From: an uncultured Christensenellaceae bacterium
Lineage (GTDB): Bacteria; Bacillota; Clostridia; Christensenellales; Borkfalkiaceae
Length of the DNA stretch: 64,000 bases
Direction: 5' to 3'
Assembly: GCA_910588465.1 (NCBI GenBank)
Contig: CAJUOP010000012.1
Span: forward strand, 3,629-67,628
Of the stretch, positions 37,298 to 45,203 are shown one piece after another (positions within the stretch are counted from its first letter, which is position 1; the number at the start of each line of letters is the position of its first letter). The notes beneath the pieces were generated by a model. The model was not told the origin of the DNA, made no database searches, and saw nothing but the letters and a program-made list of their open reading frames with translations. The translations under genes and the position numbers were made by a program.

Positions 37298-37402
37298 TGT
37301 CATTCCGAGGGGCGGCAGCGCCGCCCCGTGGGAATCTTGTACAGAAGTATGCGGACTGCGTGGGGTGGGATTATACGGCTGTGCCTCAGAATGACAAATG
37401 AA
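37298..37402. repeat. Dispersed palindromic repeat, single copy
   Basis: It begins TGTCATTCCGAGG and ends CCTCAGAATGACA, so the ends form an inverted repeat. Inside is another stem (GGGGCGGC..GCCGCCCC) and a GGGAATC box. It is related to the arrays at 37.75-38.06 and 40.75-41.12 kb. Confidence 0.75.
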
Positions 37403-37449
37403 CGACTTTCCATTTTGGACAGTACGATTTTAATCTGTTTTATTTGTGA

Positions 37450-37455
37450 TACAAT
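37450..37455 (+). promoter_or_regulatory. Extended -10 box, leaderless start of the small Cys-rich gene
   Basis: TACAAT with TGA before it. There is no good -35. The transcript start near 37462 coincides with the ATG. Confidence 0.5.
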
Positions 37456-37461
37456 CGGGAT

Positions 37462-37743
37462 ATGGAACAGAATAAATGTAATAATTGCAGGTATTTTTTA
37501 CGCCATTATGTAAAGTACGGAGCACGCTTTATCGGAATTGTTGTCGGGCATTGTATCCATCATGATTTGGACCCTCGCACGAGAAAAAAAGTAAATATGC
37601 ACTTTTCTTGTGATGATTGGGAACCCGTTGCAATACAAAGAGAGGAACGAAAAGTTTCGGTTACAAAGGCGATTCATGCGATCGCGAATGATTTAAATGA
37701 AATAAAACAAATTTTAATCGACGATAACAATTTGGAAGAGTGA
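37462..37743 (+). CDS. Small cysteine-rich hypothetical protein
   Basis: A 93-residue protein. The first half carries Cys and His residues at regular spacing (CNNC, then GHCIHHD and SCDDW), which could bind a metal. The second half is a charged helix. I do not recognise a family. The start ATG at 37462 lacks a ribosome site and sits on the predicted transcript start. The gene is isolated between two repeat clusters, and its codon use is more AT-rich than that of its neighbours. Confidence 0.65.
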   Translation: MEQNKCNNCRYFLRHYVKYGARFIGIVVGHCIHHDLDPRTRKKVNMHFSCDDWEPVAIQREERKVSVTKAIHAIANDLNEIKQILIDDNNLEE

Positions 37744-37747
37744 AATA

Positions 37748-38060
37748 ATGACAGTGGTTGGGATTCCCGCGGTCGCGCCGCTCCCTCGGAATGACAGTGG
37801 TCGCCCCTTAGACATACTGCTCCGCCGTTTCTGTCATGCTGAGCGAAGCGAAGTATCCCATGGGGCAAAGGGCGGACTGCGTTAGGAGGGATTCCCGCGG
37901 TCGCGCCGCTCCCTCGGAATGACAGTGGTCGCCCCTTAGTCATGCTGCCCCGCCGTTTCTGTCATACTGAGCGAAGCGAAGTATCCCATGGGGCAAAGGG
38001 CGGACTACGTTGGGAGGGATTCCCGCGGTCGCGCTGCTCCCTCGGAATGACAGGGGGCGG
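37748..38060. repeat. Tandem array of a 128-bp palindromic repeat, about 2.4 copies
   Basis: The units start at 37760, 37888 and 38016 (GGGATTCCCGCGGTCGCG), a period of 128 bp. Each unit contains CTCCCTCGGAATGACAG, then CTGTCATNCTGAGCGAAGCG, then TATCCCATGGGGC, so the GGAATGACA and TGTCAT boxes face each other. The third unit is cut short. This fills most of the 469-bp gap between the Cys-rich gene and the ABC-F gene, and no gene is seen in it. Confidence 0.85.
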
Positions 38061-38156
38061 GGTTGTGTCTTAAAATGGCGGTTGGGAATAGGTTTTTATT
38101 CCTCATCGCCGCCGTACATTTCAGCATAAAACAATAAAAAATTGACCTGCGAACGA

Positions 38157-38185
38157 TTGATTTACACGCCGCATTATGGTATAAT
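38157..38185 (+). promoter_or_regulatory. Sigma-A promoter of the ABC-F gene
   Basis: TTGATT (38157-38162), 17 bp, TATAAT (38180-38185) with TGG before it. ACGGAG at 38201-38206 is the ribosome site. Confidence 0.8.
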
Positions 38186-38212
38186 ATACCTATTAACTGT
38201 ACGGAGCGGAAA

Positions 38213-39790
38213 ATGTTACAAGTCAACAATGTCAGCCTGCAATACGGCAGCAAGAAATTATTCGAGGACGTGGACCTCAAATTTACCAAGGGAAACTGCT
38301 ACGGGATCATCGGCGCGAACGGCGCGGGGAAGTCCACGTTTTTAAAGGTGCTTTCGGGAGAGATCGAGCCCAACAAGGGAGACGTTTCGCTCGGCAAAAA
38401 CGAGCGTATGTCCGTTCTGGCGCAGAACCAAAATAAATACGACGCCGAAACGGTGTTAAGAACGGTCATGCTCGGGCATAAGCGGCTTGTGGAGATCATG
38501 GACGAAAAAGACGCGCTTTACGCCCATGCCGAATTTACCGAAGAGGATGGCGTGCGCGCCTCCGAGCTCGAAAGCGAGTTTGCCGAGTTGGGCGGCTGGG
38601 AAGCGGAGAGCGAGGCGGAAACGCTTTTAAACGAGTTGGATATCCCGTCCGAATATCATTATATGCTCATGTCCGATTTAGACGCCAAGCAAAAGGTGCG
38701 CGTGCTGCTGGCGCAGGCACTGTTCGGCAATCCCGACGTGCTGTTGCTGGACGAGCCTACCAACAACCTCGACTTAAAGACGGTGCGCTGGCTGGAAAAT
38801 TATCTGCTCGATTTCGAGAATACGATCATCATCGTATCGCACAACCGTCACTTTTTAAATAAAGTCTGCACGCATATCTGCGACGTGGACTTCGGCAAAA
38901 TCAATCTGTTTTTGGGCAATTACGATTTTTGGTACCAGACCTCGCAGTTGTTGGCGCGCCAGCAAAAAGACGCCAACAAAAAGGCGGAGCAGCGCGCGCA
39001 GGAGTTAAAGGACTTTATTGCCCGCTTTGCGGCGAACGCGAGCAAGTCCCGTCAGGCGACCTCGCGCAAAAAGGAGCTGGAACGGCTGACCATTTCCGAC
39101 TTTAAGCCCTCCCTCCGCAAATATCCGTTTATCGACTTTAAGTACGAGCGCGAGATCGGAAACGACATCCTTTCCGTGGAGGGGCTCACCAAGGAGGGCT
39201 TTTTCGAGGATATTTCGTTTACCGTGCAGAAGGGGGATAAAATCGGGATCCTGTGCGATAAGTCCACTTCGGTCACCATGCTTTACGACGTGCTCATGGG
39301 CAAAGAGCAGAGCGACGCGGGCACGGTGAAGTGGGGAAAAACGATCCTCGCTTCCTATTTTCCTCAAAACAATTCGGAATTTTTCGAGGATTGCTCGCTT
39401 ACCCTGGTGCAGTGGCTATCGCAGTTTTCCAAGGATCATTACGAAGAGTACCTGCGCGGCTGGCTGGGCAGAATGCTGTTTTCCGGCGAAGAGGCGTTAA
39501 AGGAAGCCAACGTGCTGTCGGGCGGGGAAAAGGTGCGCTGTATGCTTGCCAAAATGATGTTGGAGGGCGGAAACTTCCTGATTATGGACGAGCCGACCAA
39601 CCACCTCGATTTGGAATCTATCACCTCGCTGAACAACGGTTTGACCGCGTTTAAGGGCTGTATGCTGGTAACCTCGCACGACCAGGAACTGATGAATACC
39701 GTATGTAACCGTATTATCGTGCTTGACGGCGGAAAGAAATTCGATAAGAGCGTTACCTTCGACGAATACGTGGAAATGACTAATTCGTAA
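38213..39790 (+). CDS. ABC-F family ATPase (YkpA/YbiT-like)
   Basis: The 525-residue soluble protein has two ATP-binding domains joined by a charged linker, and no membrane part. Domain 1 has Walker A GANGAGKS and Walker B LLLDEPTNNLD. Its signature reads LDAKQKVRVLL rather than LSGGQ. Domain 2 has signature LSGGEKVRCML and Walker B IMDEPTNHLD, but its P-loop region (GILCDKSTSVTML) is unusual. ABC-F proteins act on the ribosome in translation control or antibiotic protection. The YkpA-like layout suggests a housekeeping translation role. Confidence 0.9.
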   Translation: MLQVNNVSLQYGSKKLFEDVDLKFTKGNCYGIIGANGAGKSTFLKVLSGEIEPNKGDVSLGKNERMSVLAQNQNKYDAETVLRTVMLGHKRLVEIMDEKDALYAHAEFTEEDGVRASELESEFAELGGWEAESEAETLLNELDIPSEYHYMLMSDLDAKQKVRVLLAQALFGNPDVLLLDEPTNNLDLKTVRWLENYLLDFENTIIIVSHNRHFLNKVCTHICDVDFGKINLFLGNYDFWYQTSQLLARQQKDANKKAEQRAQELKDFIARFAANASKSRQATSRKKELERLTISDFKPSLRKYPFIDFKYEREIGNDILSVEGLTKEGFFEDISFTVQKGDKIGILCDKSTSVTMLYDVLMGKEQSDAGTVKWGKTILASYFPQNNSEFFEDCSLTLVQWLSQFSKDHYEEYLRGWLGRMLFSGEEALKEANVLSGGEKVRCMLAKMMLEGGNFLIMDEPTNHLDLESITSLNNGLTAFKGCMLVTSHDQELMNTVCNRIIVLDGGKKFDKSVTFDEYVEMTNS

Positions 39791-39829
39791 CCCGATCCTG
39801 TTTGAGTGAAAGTAAGGAAAATCGATATA

Positions 39830-39836
39830 TTCGACA
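39830..39836 (-). promoter_or_regulatory. Possible 0A box upstream of spo0A
   Basis: On the minus strand this reads TGTCGAA, the core of the Spo0A binding site. It lies about 60 bp upstream of the spo0A -35. A seven-base match in AT-rich DNA is weak evidence by itself. Confidence 0.3.
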
Positions 39837-39896
39837 TTATTTTACAAAATAACAAAAATAAAATATAAAAATCTTTTATATTTTTACAAAAATCAC

Positions 39897-39925
39897 TTTA
39901 CATTTACAAAATAGTGTTTTATAAT
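39897..39925 (+). promoter_or_regulatory. Sigma-A promoter of spo0A
   Basis: TTTACA (39897-39902), 17 bp, TATAAT (39920-39925), within a very AT-rich region. AAAGGAC is the ribosome site before the ATG at 39955. Confidence 0.8.
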
Positions 39926-39954
39926 ATCCTTACAATCGCTTCAAAGGACAGAGT

Positions 39955-40701
39955 ATGAAAAAAGTAATAATCATGGAAGGCAACGAAGCTTTTGCGGGGG
40001 AACTTGCAAAGCTGTTTCAGGAAGGCGGGTACGAGGTTTGCGGAATTACCGACGACGGCGCAGAGGGATTAAAGATTATGTCCAAGCATTCTCCCTCGGT
40101 TGCGGTAATGAGTTTGCTGCTGAAAAATCTCGACGGATTTTCGGTAATGGAAGAGGCGAAGCGCGAACAGCGCAAAACCGATTTCATTGTCTTGGGAAAT
40201 TTCTCGGACGATAAGATCATCAACCGCGTGATAAACCTTGGCGCGCGTTATTATCTGATGAAGCCCGTTTCCGCTTCCGTCGTGTATGACCGCGCTGCGG
40301 AAATCGCGGAGGAGGTCGCGTTAAAGGAGCCCGTAGAACGCAAGCGCGCCAACACGCTGGACGAGAGGATCAGCAACATTTTTATTTCGATCGGAATTCC
40401 TCCGCACATTAAGGGGTACAGCTATCTGCGCGAGGGAATCAAAATGGCGGTTGCCGACCCGCACATTATCAACAATGTGACGAAGGGACTTTATCCCGTG
40501 ATCGGGGAGAAGTTTGCGACCTCCGCCAGCAAGGTAGAGCGCGCGATACGCCACGCCATCGAGGTGGCTTGGAACAGAGGTCGCATCGACGCGGTGAACG
40601 CCATCTTCGGCGCGCGCGTATACATCGGGACGGAAAAGCCCACGAACAGCGAATTTATCGCCCTTGTTGCCGATAAGCTCATTTTAGAAAATATGATGTA
40701 A
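39955..40701 (+). CDS. spo0A: Spo0A homologue with a degenerate receiver domain
   Basis: Spo0A is the master response regulator of sporulation. The 248-residue protein matches it end to end. The C-terminal DNA-binding domain is highly conserved (IPPHIKGYSYLREGIKMAV, ASKVERAIRHAIEVAWNRG, KPTNSEFIALVADKL). The receiver is not: the acidic pair DDN is MEGN (Glu8, Gly9), the phosphoacceptor Asp (B. subtilis D56 in VLDIIMP) is Ser53 in VMSLLLK, and the conserved Thr of LTAF is Gly81 in LGNF. Only Lys103 remains. Phosphorelay control through this Asp is therefore unlikely. The gene has its own promoter and terminator. Confidence 0.92.
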   Translation: MKKVIIMEGNEAFAGELAKLFQEGGYEVCGITDDGAEGLKIMSKHSPSVAVMSLLLKNLDGFSVMEEAKREQRKTDFIVLGNFSDDKIINRVINLGARYYLMKPVSASVVYDRAAEIAEEVALKEPVERKRANTLDERISNIFISIGIPPHIKGYSYLREGIKMAVADPHIINNVTKGLYPVIGEKFATSASKVERAIRHAIEVAWNRGRIDAVNAIFGARVYIGTEKPTNSEFIALVADKLILENMM

Positions 40702-40715
40702 CGGTTCGGCGTTAC

Positions 40716-40746
40716 GCCCTCTCTTAAAGGAGAGGGCTTTTTTTGT
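40716..40746 (+). terminator. Terminator after spo0A
   Basis: GCCCTCTC, a six-base loop, GAGAGGGC and a run of T. Confidence 0.92.
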
Positions 40747-40749
40747 TGC

Positions 40750-41120
40750 GAATGGGATTCGCGCGGTCGCTGCGTTCCCTCGGAATGACAATGGAGGGGG
40801 AGGCGAACTGTCATTCAGAGGCGCGGCGTTGCCGCGCCGTGGGAATCTCATGGGTGAGTGACTACGTAAAGTGGGATTCTTCGCCCCGGAGGGGGCTCGG
40901 AATGACAGCGGTTGTGATTCTCGCGGTCGCTGCGCTCCCTCAGAATGACATTGGAGGGGAGGCGGACTGTCATTCAGAGGCGCGGCGTTGCCGCGCCGTG
41001 GGAATCTTATGGGTGAGTGGACTGTGTAAAGTGGAATTCTTCGCCCCGAAGGGGGCTCAGAATGACAGAGGGTGGGATTCCCGCGGTCGCTGCGCTCCCT
41101 CGGAATGACAACGGGGTCGC
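40750..41120. repeat. Tandem array of a 160-bp palindromic repeat, about 2.3 copies
   Basis: Units begin at 40754, 40914 and 41074 (GGGATTC or GTGATTC followed by CGCGGTCGCTGCG). Each contains CCCTCGGAATGACA, then CTGTCATTCAGAGGCGCGGC, GTTGCCGCGCCGTGGGAATC and TTCTTCGCCCCG. The boxes TGTCATTC and GAATGACA alternate and can fold into long hairpins. It is related to the 128-bp array but has a different period. No gene is visible between 40702 and 41246. Confidence 0.85.
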
Positions 41121-41246
41121 GGTTACTCTACTGAAGGACGACTACAAATGATAACGACAGAAAATACCATAAAGCGACGCAACCTCTTTATATGCGCAAG
41201 CGTGCAAGCGGTATACTTTCACAAAACAATAAAAAGAGGTATTTTT

Positions 41247-41582
41247 ATGGAAACGTTGCTTTTAGACAGACGCACGCAGACAATGGTGGAAGGGTACGTG
41301 CCCGAGGGAGAGCTTTTATGCTCGCTCGTGCGGTTTTTCTCTATCTTTTCGGACGGAACGCGGCTGCGAATTTTGTCCGCCCTCGCCATTTCCGAAATGT
41401 GCGTTACAGACATTTCGCGCGTGCTCTCCATCAATCAAACGACCGTTTCGCATCAGCTCCGCTTTTTAAAGGACGCGGGCATGGTCACTACCGAACGGCA
41501 CGGCAAAATTATTTTCTATTCGTTGAAAAACGAAATCGTGAACGACGTTTTATTGAAGGGCGTGGAGTTTTTGGGCTACTGA
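41247..41582 (+). CDS. ArsR/SmtB-family winged-helix regulator
   Basis: A 111-residue protein with the ArsR fold: FSIFSDGTRLRILSALAISE, then ISRVLSINQTTVSHQLRFLKDAGMV and the beta-wing TTERHGKIIFYSL. The alpha-3 site normally carrying ELCVCD reads EMCVTD, so one metal-binding Cys is missing and classical arsenic or cadmium sensing is doubtful. I use the ATG at 41247 with AGAGG upstream. The frame stays open for 33 codons further up without similarity. TATACT upstream may be its -10. No metal transporter is adjacent. Confidence 0.85.
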   Translation: METLLLDRRTQTMVEGYVPEGELLCSLVRFFSIFSDGTRLRILSALAISEMCVTDISRVLSINQTTVSHQLRFLKDAGMVTTERHGKIIFYSLKNEIVNDVLLKGVEFLGY

Positions 41583-41604
41583 ATGAAAAATTTGCCGTAA
41601 TTCC

Positions 41605-41633
41605 TTGAAAAAAACGGAAAAGTCGTGTATAAT
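41605..41633 (+). promoter_or_regulatory. Sigma-A promoter for the uvrC operon
   Basis: TTGAAA (41605-41610), 17 bp, TATAAT (41628-41633). It reads into uvrC and the four overlapping genes behind it. Confidence 0.85.
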
Positions 41634-41664
41634 ATGCTTATAGGATAATGTGGGAGACTACGGC

Positions 41665-43470
41665 ATGGACGTTTTAAAGGAAAAACTGAAACTTCTGCCC
41701 GATTCTCCCGGCGTGTACATCATGCTCGACAAAGACGGCACGGTGATTTACGTAGGTAAGGCGCGGGTGTTAAAAAACCGCGTGCGGCAGTACTTTCATT
41801 CCTCCGAAAAGCCTGTGAAGGTGCGGACGATGGTGGAGAATATCGCCGATTTTTCGTATATCGTCGCTCCGACCGAGGTGGACGCGCTCGCCCTCGAAAA
41901 CAATCTGATCAAAAAATACAAGCCCAAGTATAACATTTTGTTAAAGGACGACAAGACCTATCCCTATTTAAAGATCCACACGCGGGAGGCGTTCCCGCGC
42001 ATTTCGATCACCCGCCGCATTACCAAGGACGGAAGATATTTCGGTCCGTATATGGGCGGGGTGAACTGCAAAGATCTCGTGGATATCGTCTCTTCGGTGT
42101 ATCATCTGCGCACGTGTGCGGTGGCGGTGACCGAGAAGGAGAAAAAGCCCTGCCTGAATTATCATCTGCACCGCTGTCTCGCGCCCTGCGCGCACCTTAC
42201 TTCCCAAGAGGAATACCGCGAGCGGGTGGCGGGGGCGATCTCCTTCCTTTCGGGCAATTACGAGGAGGCGGAGCGCATTTTAAAGGAGAAAATGGCGCGC
42301 TTTGCGGAGGAGGAGCAGTTCGAACTCGCGCTCGAATACCGCAACAAAATCGCCATGCTGCAAAAGCTGAACGGGCGGCGGATTACCGCCATGCCCAGGG
42401 ACGTGGACGCGGATATTTGGGCGATGCACACCAACGGACTGTACGCCTGCGCGAGCCTGCTCGTCACCCGCAAGGGCATGATGCAGGGCGGGCGCAGCTT
42501 TGCGCTCGAAGAGGGTGCGGGAGAACGTGAGGAAGCCTTTTTAAGCCTGCTGATTCAGTACTATTCCGCGCACGAGATCCCGCACGAGATCGTGCTGGAA
42601 GAGCCGATCGACGATTCGCTTTTGACCGCTTACGCCAAACAGAAAACGGGCAGGGCGCTTGCAGTTACCCGTCCCAAGTCGGGCGTACGGCGGGAGCTTT
42701 TGAATATGGCGGCGGGCAACGCGCGCGAGTATCTCGAAAAGTCGGTAGCGGGGATCGAGCACAAGAACGACATGACCAAGAACGCCTGCGTGCGATTGCA
42801 AAGTCTGCTCGGGTTAAAGCGCTATCCGCACCGCATGGAGTGTTACGATATTTCCAATATTTCGGGCGTGGATAAAGTGGCGAGCATGGTGGTGTTCACC
42901 GACGGCGAGGCGGACAAATACAGCTACCGCCGATTTAAAATAAAGACGGTGGAGGGCGCGGACGACTTCGCTTCGCTGCAAGAGGTGCTGCGGCGCCGTC
43001 TGGGCAAGCTGGGTACGGACGAAGAGGACCGCTTTCCCAAGCCTCAGCTCATCGTGATCGACGGCGGCAAGGGGCAGCTCTCCTCGGTAAAAGAGATTTT
43101 CGACGAGCTTCGTATAGAGGATATCGAGCTGATCTCGCTTGCCAAGCGCGAAGAGGAAGTGTTTACGCTCTACTCGGACACGGGCGTTAAGATCGACAGG
43201 CGCGACTATTCGCTGAAAATGCTGCAACGGATCCGCGACGAGGCGCACCGCTTTGCGATCACCTATTTCCGCAATCTTCATTCCAGGCGCAATCTTGCTT
43301 CGGTGCTCGAAGAGATCGGCGGGATCGGTAAACGGAAGCGGCTGGCGCTTATGGAAAGATTCGGCACGATCGACAAGATCATGAACGCGGACGAGCGGGA
43401 GCTCGCCTCCTGCGCGGGCGTGGGCAAGGAGCTTGCCGCGCGCATTAAAAAATACTTCGAGGAATTATGA
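41665..43470 (+). CDS. uvrC: Excinuclease ABC subunit C
   Basis: UvrC makes both incisions in nucleotide excision repair. The 601-residue protein shows the GIY-YIG domain (SPGVYIMLDKDGTVIYVGKA), a Cys-rich PCLNYHLHRCLAPC segment, a UVR motif, the RNase H-like C-terminal nuclease (YDISNISG..VIDGGKGQL) and terminal HhH motifs. The ATG at 41665 has GGGAG eight bases upstream. A GTG at 41650 is the other option. Its stop overlaps the next start (ATGA), so it begins a tightly coupled operon. Confidence 0.96.
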   Translation: MDVLKEKLKLLPDSPGVYIMLDKDGTVIYVGKARVLKNRVRQYFHSSEKPVKVRTMVENIADFSYIVAPTEVDALALENNLIKKYKPKYNILLKDDKTYPYLKIHTREAFPRISITRRITKDGRYFGPYMGGVNCKDLVDIVSSVYHLRTCAVAVTEKEKKPCLNYHLHRCLAPCAHLTSQEEYRERVAGAISFLSGNYEEAERILKEKMARFAEEEQFELALEYRNKIAMLQKLNGRRITAMPRDVDADIWAMHTNGLYACASLLVTRKGMMQGGRSFALEEGAGEREEAFLSLLIQYYSAHEIPHEIVLEEPIDDSLLTAYAKQKTGRALAVTRPKSGVRRELLNMAAGNAREYLEKSVAGIEHKNDMTKNACVRLQSLLGLKRYPHRMECYDISNISGVDKVASMVVFTDGEADKYSYRRFKIKTVEGADDFASLQEVLRRRLGKLGTDEEDRFPKPQLIVIDGGKGQLSSVKEIFDELRIEDIELISLAKREEEVFTLYSDTGVKIDRRDYSLKMLQRIRDEAHRFAITYFRNLHSRRNLASVLEEIGGIGKRKRLALMERFGTIDKIMNADERELASCAGVGKELAARIKKYFEEL

Positions 43471-44279
43471 AATACGATTTGTTTGTTTCCGATTTCGACG
43501 GCACGCTGGTACGAAAGGACGGCACCGTTTCGGAGGAAAACCGAAGAGCGATCGAAGCCTTCCGAAAAAAGGGCGGCGTGTTCGCCGTCTGCTCGGGGCG
43601 GATGCTGCCCTCCATACTGCCCCGCGTGCGGGAGCTGGGGCTCGGCGGGATCGTCGGCGCGATTCAGGGCGCGATCCTCGCCGAAATCGACACGGGAAAA
43701 ATTATAAGGTGCAACGCGTTTTCGCACCTTTGCGCGCTGCGTGCGGTGACGGCGGCGGAGCGCAGAGGGCTGCACACGCATATTTACACCGAAGATCAGT
43801 TTTATTCCAACATGGACGACGTGTTTTTGGAATTTTACGAAAAGATATGCGGCGTGCGCGCCGAGCGTCCCCGCGAGCCGCTCTCTTCGCTGCTAAGCGG
43901 ATTAAAGCCCATCGTAAAGGTGATCGTCATGCTCGAAAAGGAGAAGCGCGACGGCGTATATCGGGAGATGAAAGAGGAGCTCGGCGAGGAGTTTTATGTG
44001 ACCTGCTCTTCGGACTGGATGGTGGAAATTCTGCCCGCGGGACAGAATAAAGGCACCGCGGTGGAGTATTTGTGCAGGCATTACGGCATTCCCCTCGAAA
44101 AATCCGCCGCGATCGGCGACGCTCTGAACGACTACGAAATGCTCGAACGGGCGGGCGGAAAGTTCGCGGTGGAAAACGCCGAAGAAAGGTTAAAGGAAAT
44201 CGCCGTTACGGTGCCCTCGTGCGAGGAGCACGGCGTGGCGGCGGCGATTAGGAAATACGCAATGAAAGAGGAATTATGA
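43467..44279 (+). CDS. HAD-superfamily Cof-type phosphatase
   Basis: The 270-residue protein has motif I SDFDGTL (Asp9 nucleophile, Asp11), a Cof-type cap domain in the middle, and motif IV AIGDALNDYEML for magnesium. Such enzymes dephosphorylate sugar phosphates, nucleotides or flavin precursors, and specificity cannot be read here. It overlaps uvrC and hprK by ATGA junctions. Confidence 0.9.
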   Translation: MKYDLFVSDFDGTLVRKDGTVSEENRRAIEAFRKKGGVFAVCSGRMLPSILPRVRELGLGGIVGAIQGAILAEIDTGKIIRCNAFSHLCALRAVTAAERRGLHTHIYTEDQFYSNMDDVFLEFYEKICGVRAERPREPLSSLLSGLKPIVKVIVMLEKEKRDGVYREMKEELGEEFYVTCSSDWMVEILPAGQNKGTAVEYLCRHYGIPLEKSAAIGDALNDYEMLERAGGKFAVENAEERLKEIAVTVPSCEEHGVAAAIRKYAMKEEL

Positions 44280-45202
44280 ACGAAATCGCGATCCCCAGCG
44301 AAACGGTAACGCTGGACAAATTTGCATACGATCTCAACTTCGAAATGCTTTACGCGGGCAGGGGGCTCATCACTCTTACCACGATCAGCGTAGACCGCCC
44401 GGGGCTTCGGCTCGCGGGATATTACAGCTATTTCGACGCGCAGAGAATTTTGCTGATCGGTCTTTCCGAGCATGAATATCTCCGCTCCTTTTCGAGCGCG
44501 GAGCGCAAGGAAAAAGTAAAGAAAATGTTCGAGTGCGGAGAGATTCCCTGCGTGGTGTTCTCGCGCGATCTGCCCGTGTTTCCCGAGTTTATGGAGTGCG
44601 CCCGCGCCTTTAAAACGCCCGTGTTCCGCTCGGGCAAGGTGACGACCTCGGTCATGGCGGATCTGTTCGTGTATTTAAACCGCTTGCTTGCGCCCGTCAC
44701 CACCAAGCACGGCGTATTAATGGACGTGTTCGGCGTGGGGATCATGCTTACGGGCAATTCGGGCGTGGGCAAGAGCGAAACCGCCATGGAGCTGATCAAG
44801 CGCGGGCATCGGCTTGTCGCGGACGACTCGGTGCTCATCAAGCGCATCGAAAACACGCTGGTGGGTACCGCGCCCGAGCGGATCCGTTACTTTATGGAGC
44901 TGCGCGGCATCGGCATCATCAACGTGAAAAATATGTACGGCTCGGGCTCGGTGCTGGGCGAAAAGAACATCGAGCTGGTAATGGAAATGGAGCCGTGGCA
45001 GCAGGGCAAGGAGTACGACCGTATCGGCGGCGAAAAGAACGTGGAAGAGATCTTCGGGGTAAAGATCCCGAAGCTCGTTATCCCCGTAAGCCCCGGGCGG
45101 AATCTTGCCATTTTGATAGAGGTCGCGGCGCGGAACCAGCGTTTGAAGAGCATGGGCTACGACGCCGCGCAGGAGTTGATACAAAGGACGATAGGTCGGT
45201 GA
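44276..45202 (+). CDS. hprK: HPr kinase/phosphorylase
   Basis: HprK phosphorylates Ser46 of HPr and governs catabolite repression in Bacillota. The 308-residue protein has the conserved KHGVLMDVFGVG, P-loop GNSGVGKS (Gly160-Ser167), the LVADD stretch and the C-terminal signature MELRGIGIINVKNMYGSG. Length is typical. It lies inside the uvrC-mutS2 operon. In this genome it would link sugar status to the glycan locus. Confidence 0.95.
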   Translation: MNEIAIPSETVTLDKFAYDLNFEMLYAGRGLITLTTISVDRPGLRLAGYYSYFDAQRILLIGLSEHEYLRSFSSAERKEKVKKMFECGEIPCVVFSRDLPVFPEFMECARAFKTPVFRSGKVTTSVMADLFVYLNRLLAPVTTKHGVLMDVFGVGIMLTGNSGVGKSETAMELIKRGHRLVADDSVLIKRIENTLVGTAPERIRYFMELRGIGIINVKNMYGSGSVLGEKNIELVMEMEPWQQGKEYDRIGGEKNVEEIFGVKIPKLVIPVSPGRNLAILIEVAARNQRLKSMGYDAAQELIQRTIGR

Positions 45203-45203
45203 T

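Noticed and set aside
37748..38060. CRISPR array
   Set aside because: The units are 128 bp long, contiguous and palindromic, with no alternating unique spacers and no cas genes.
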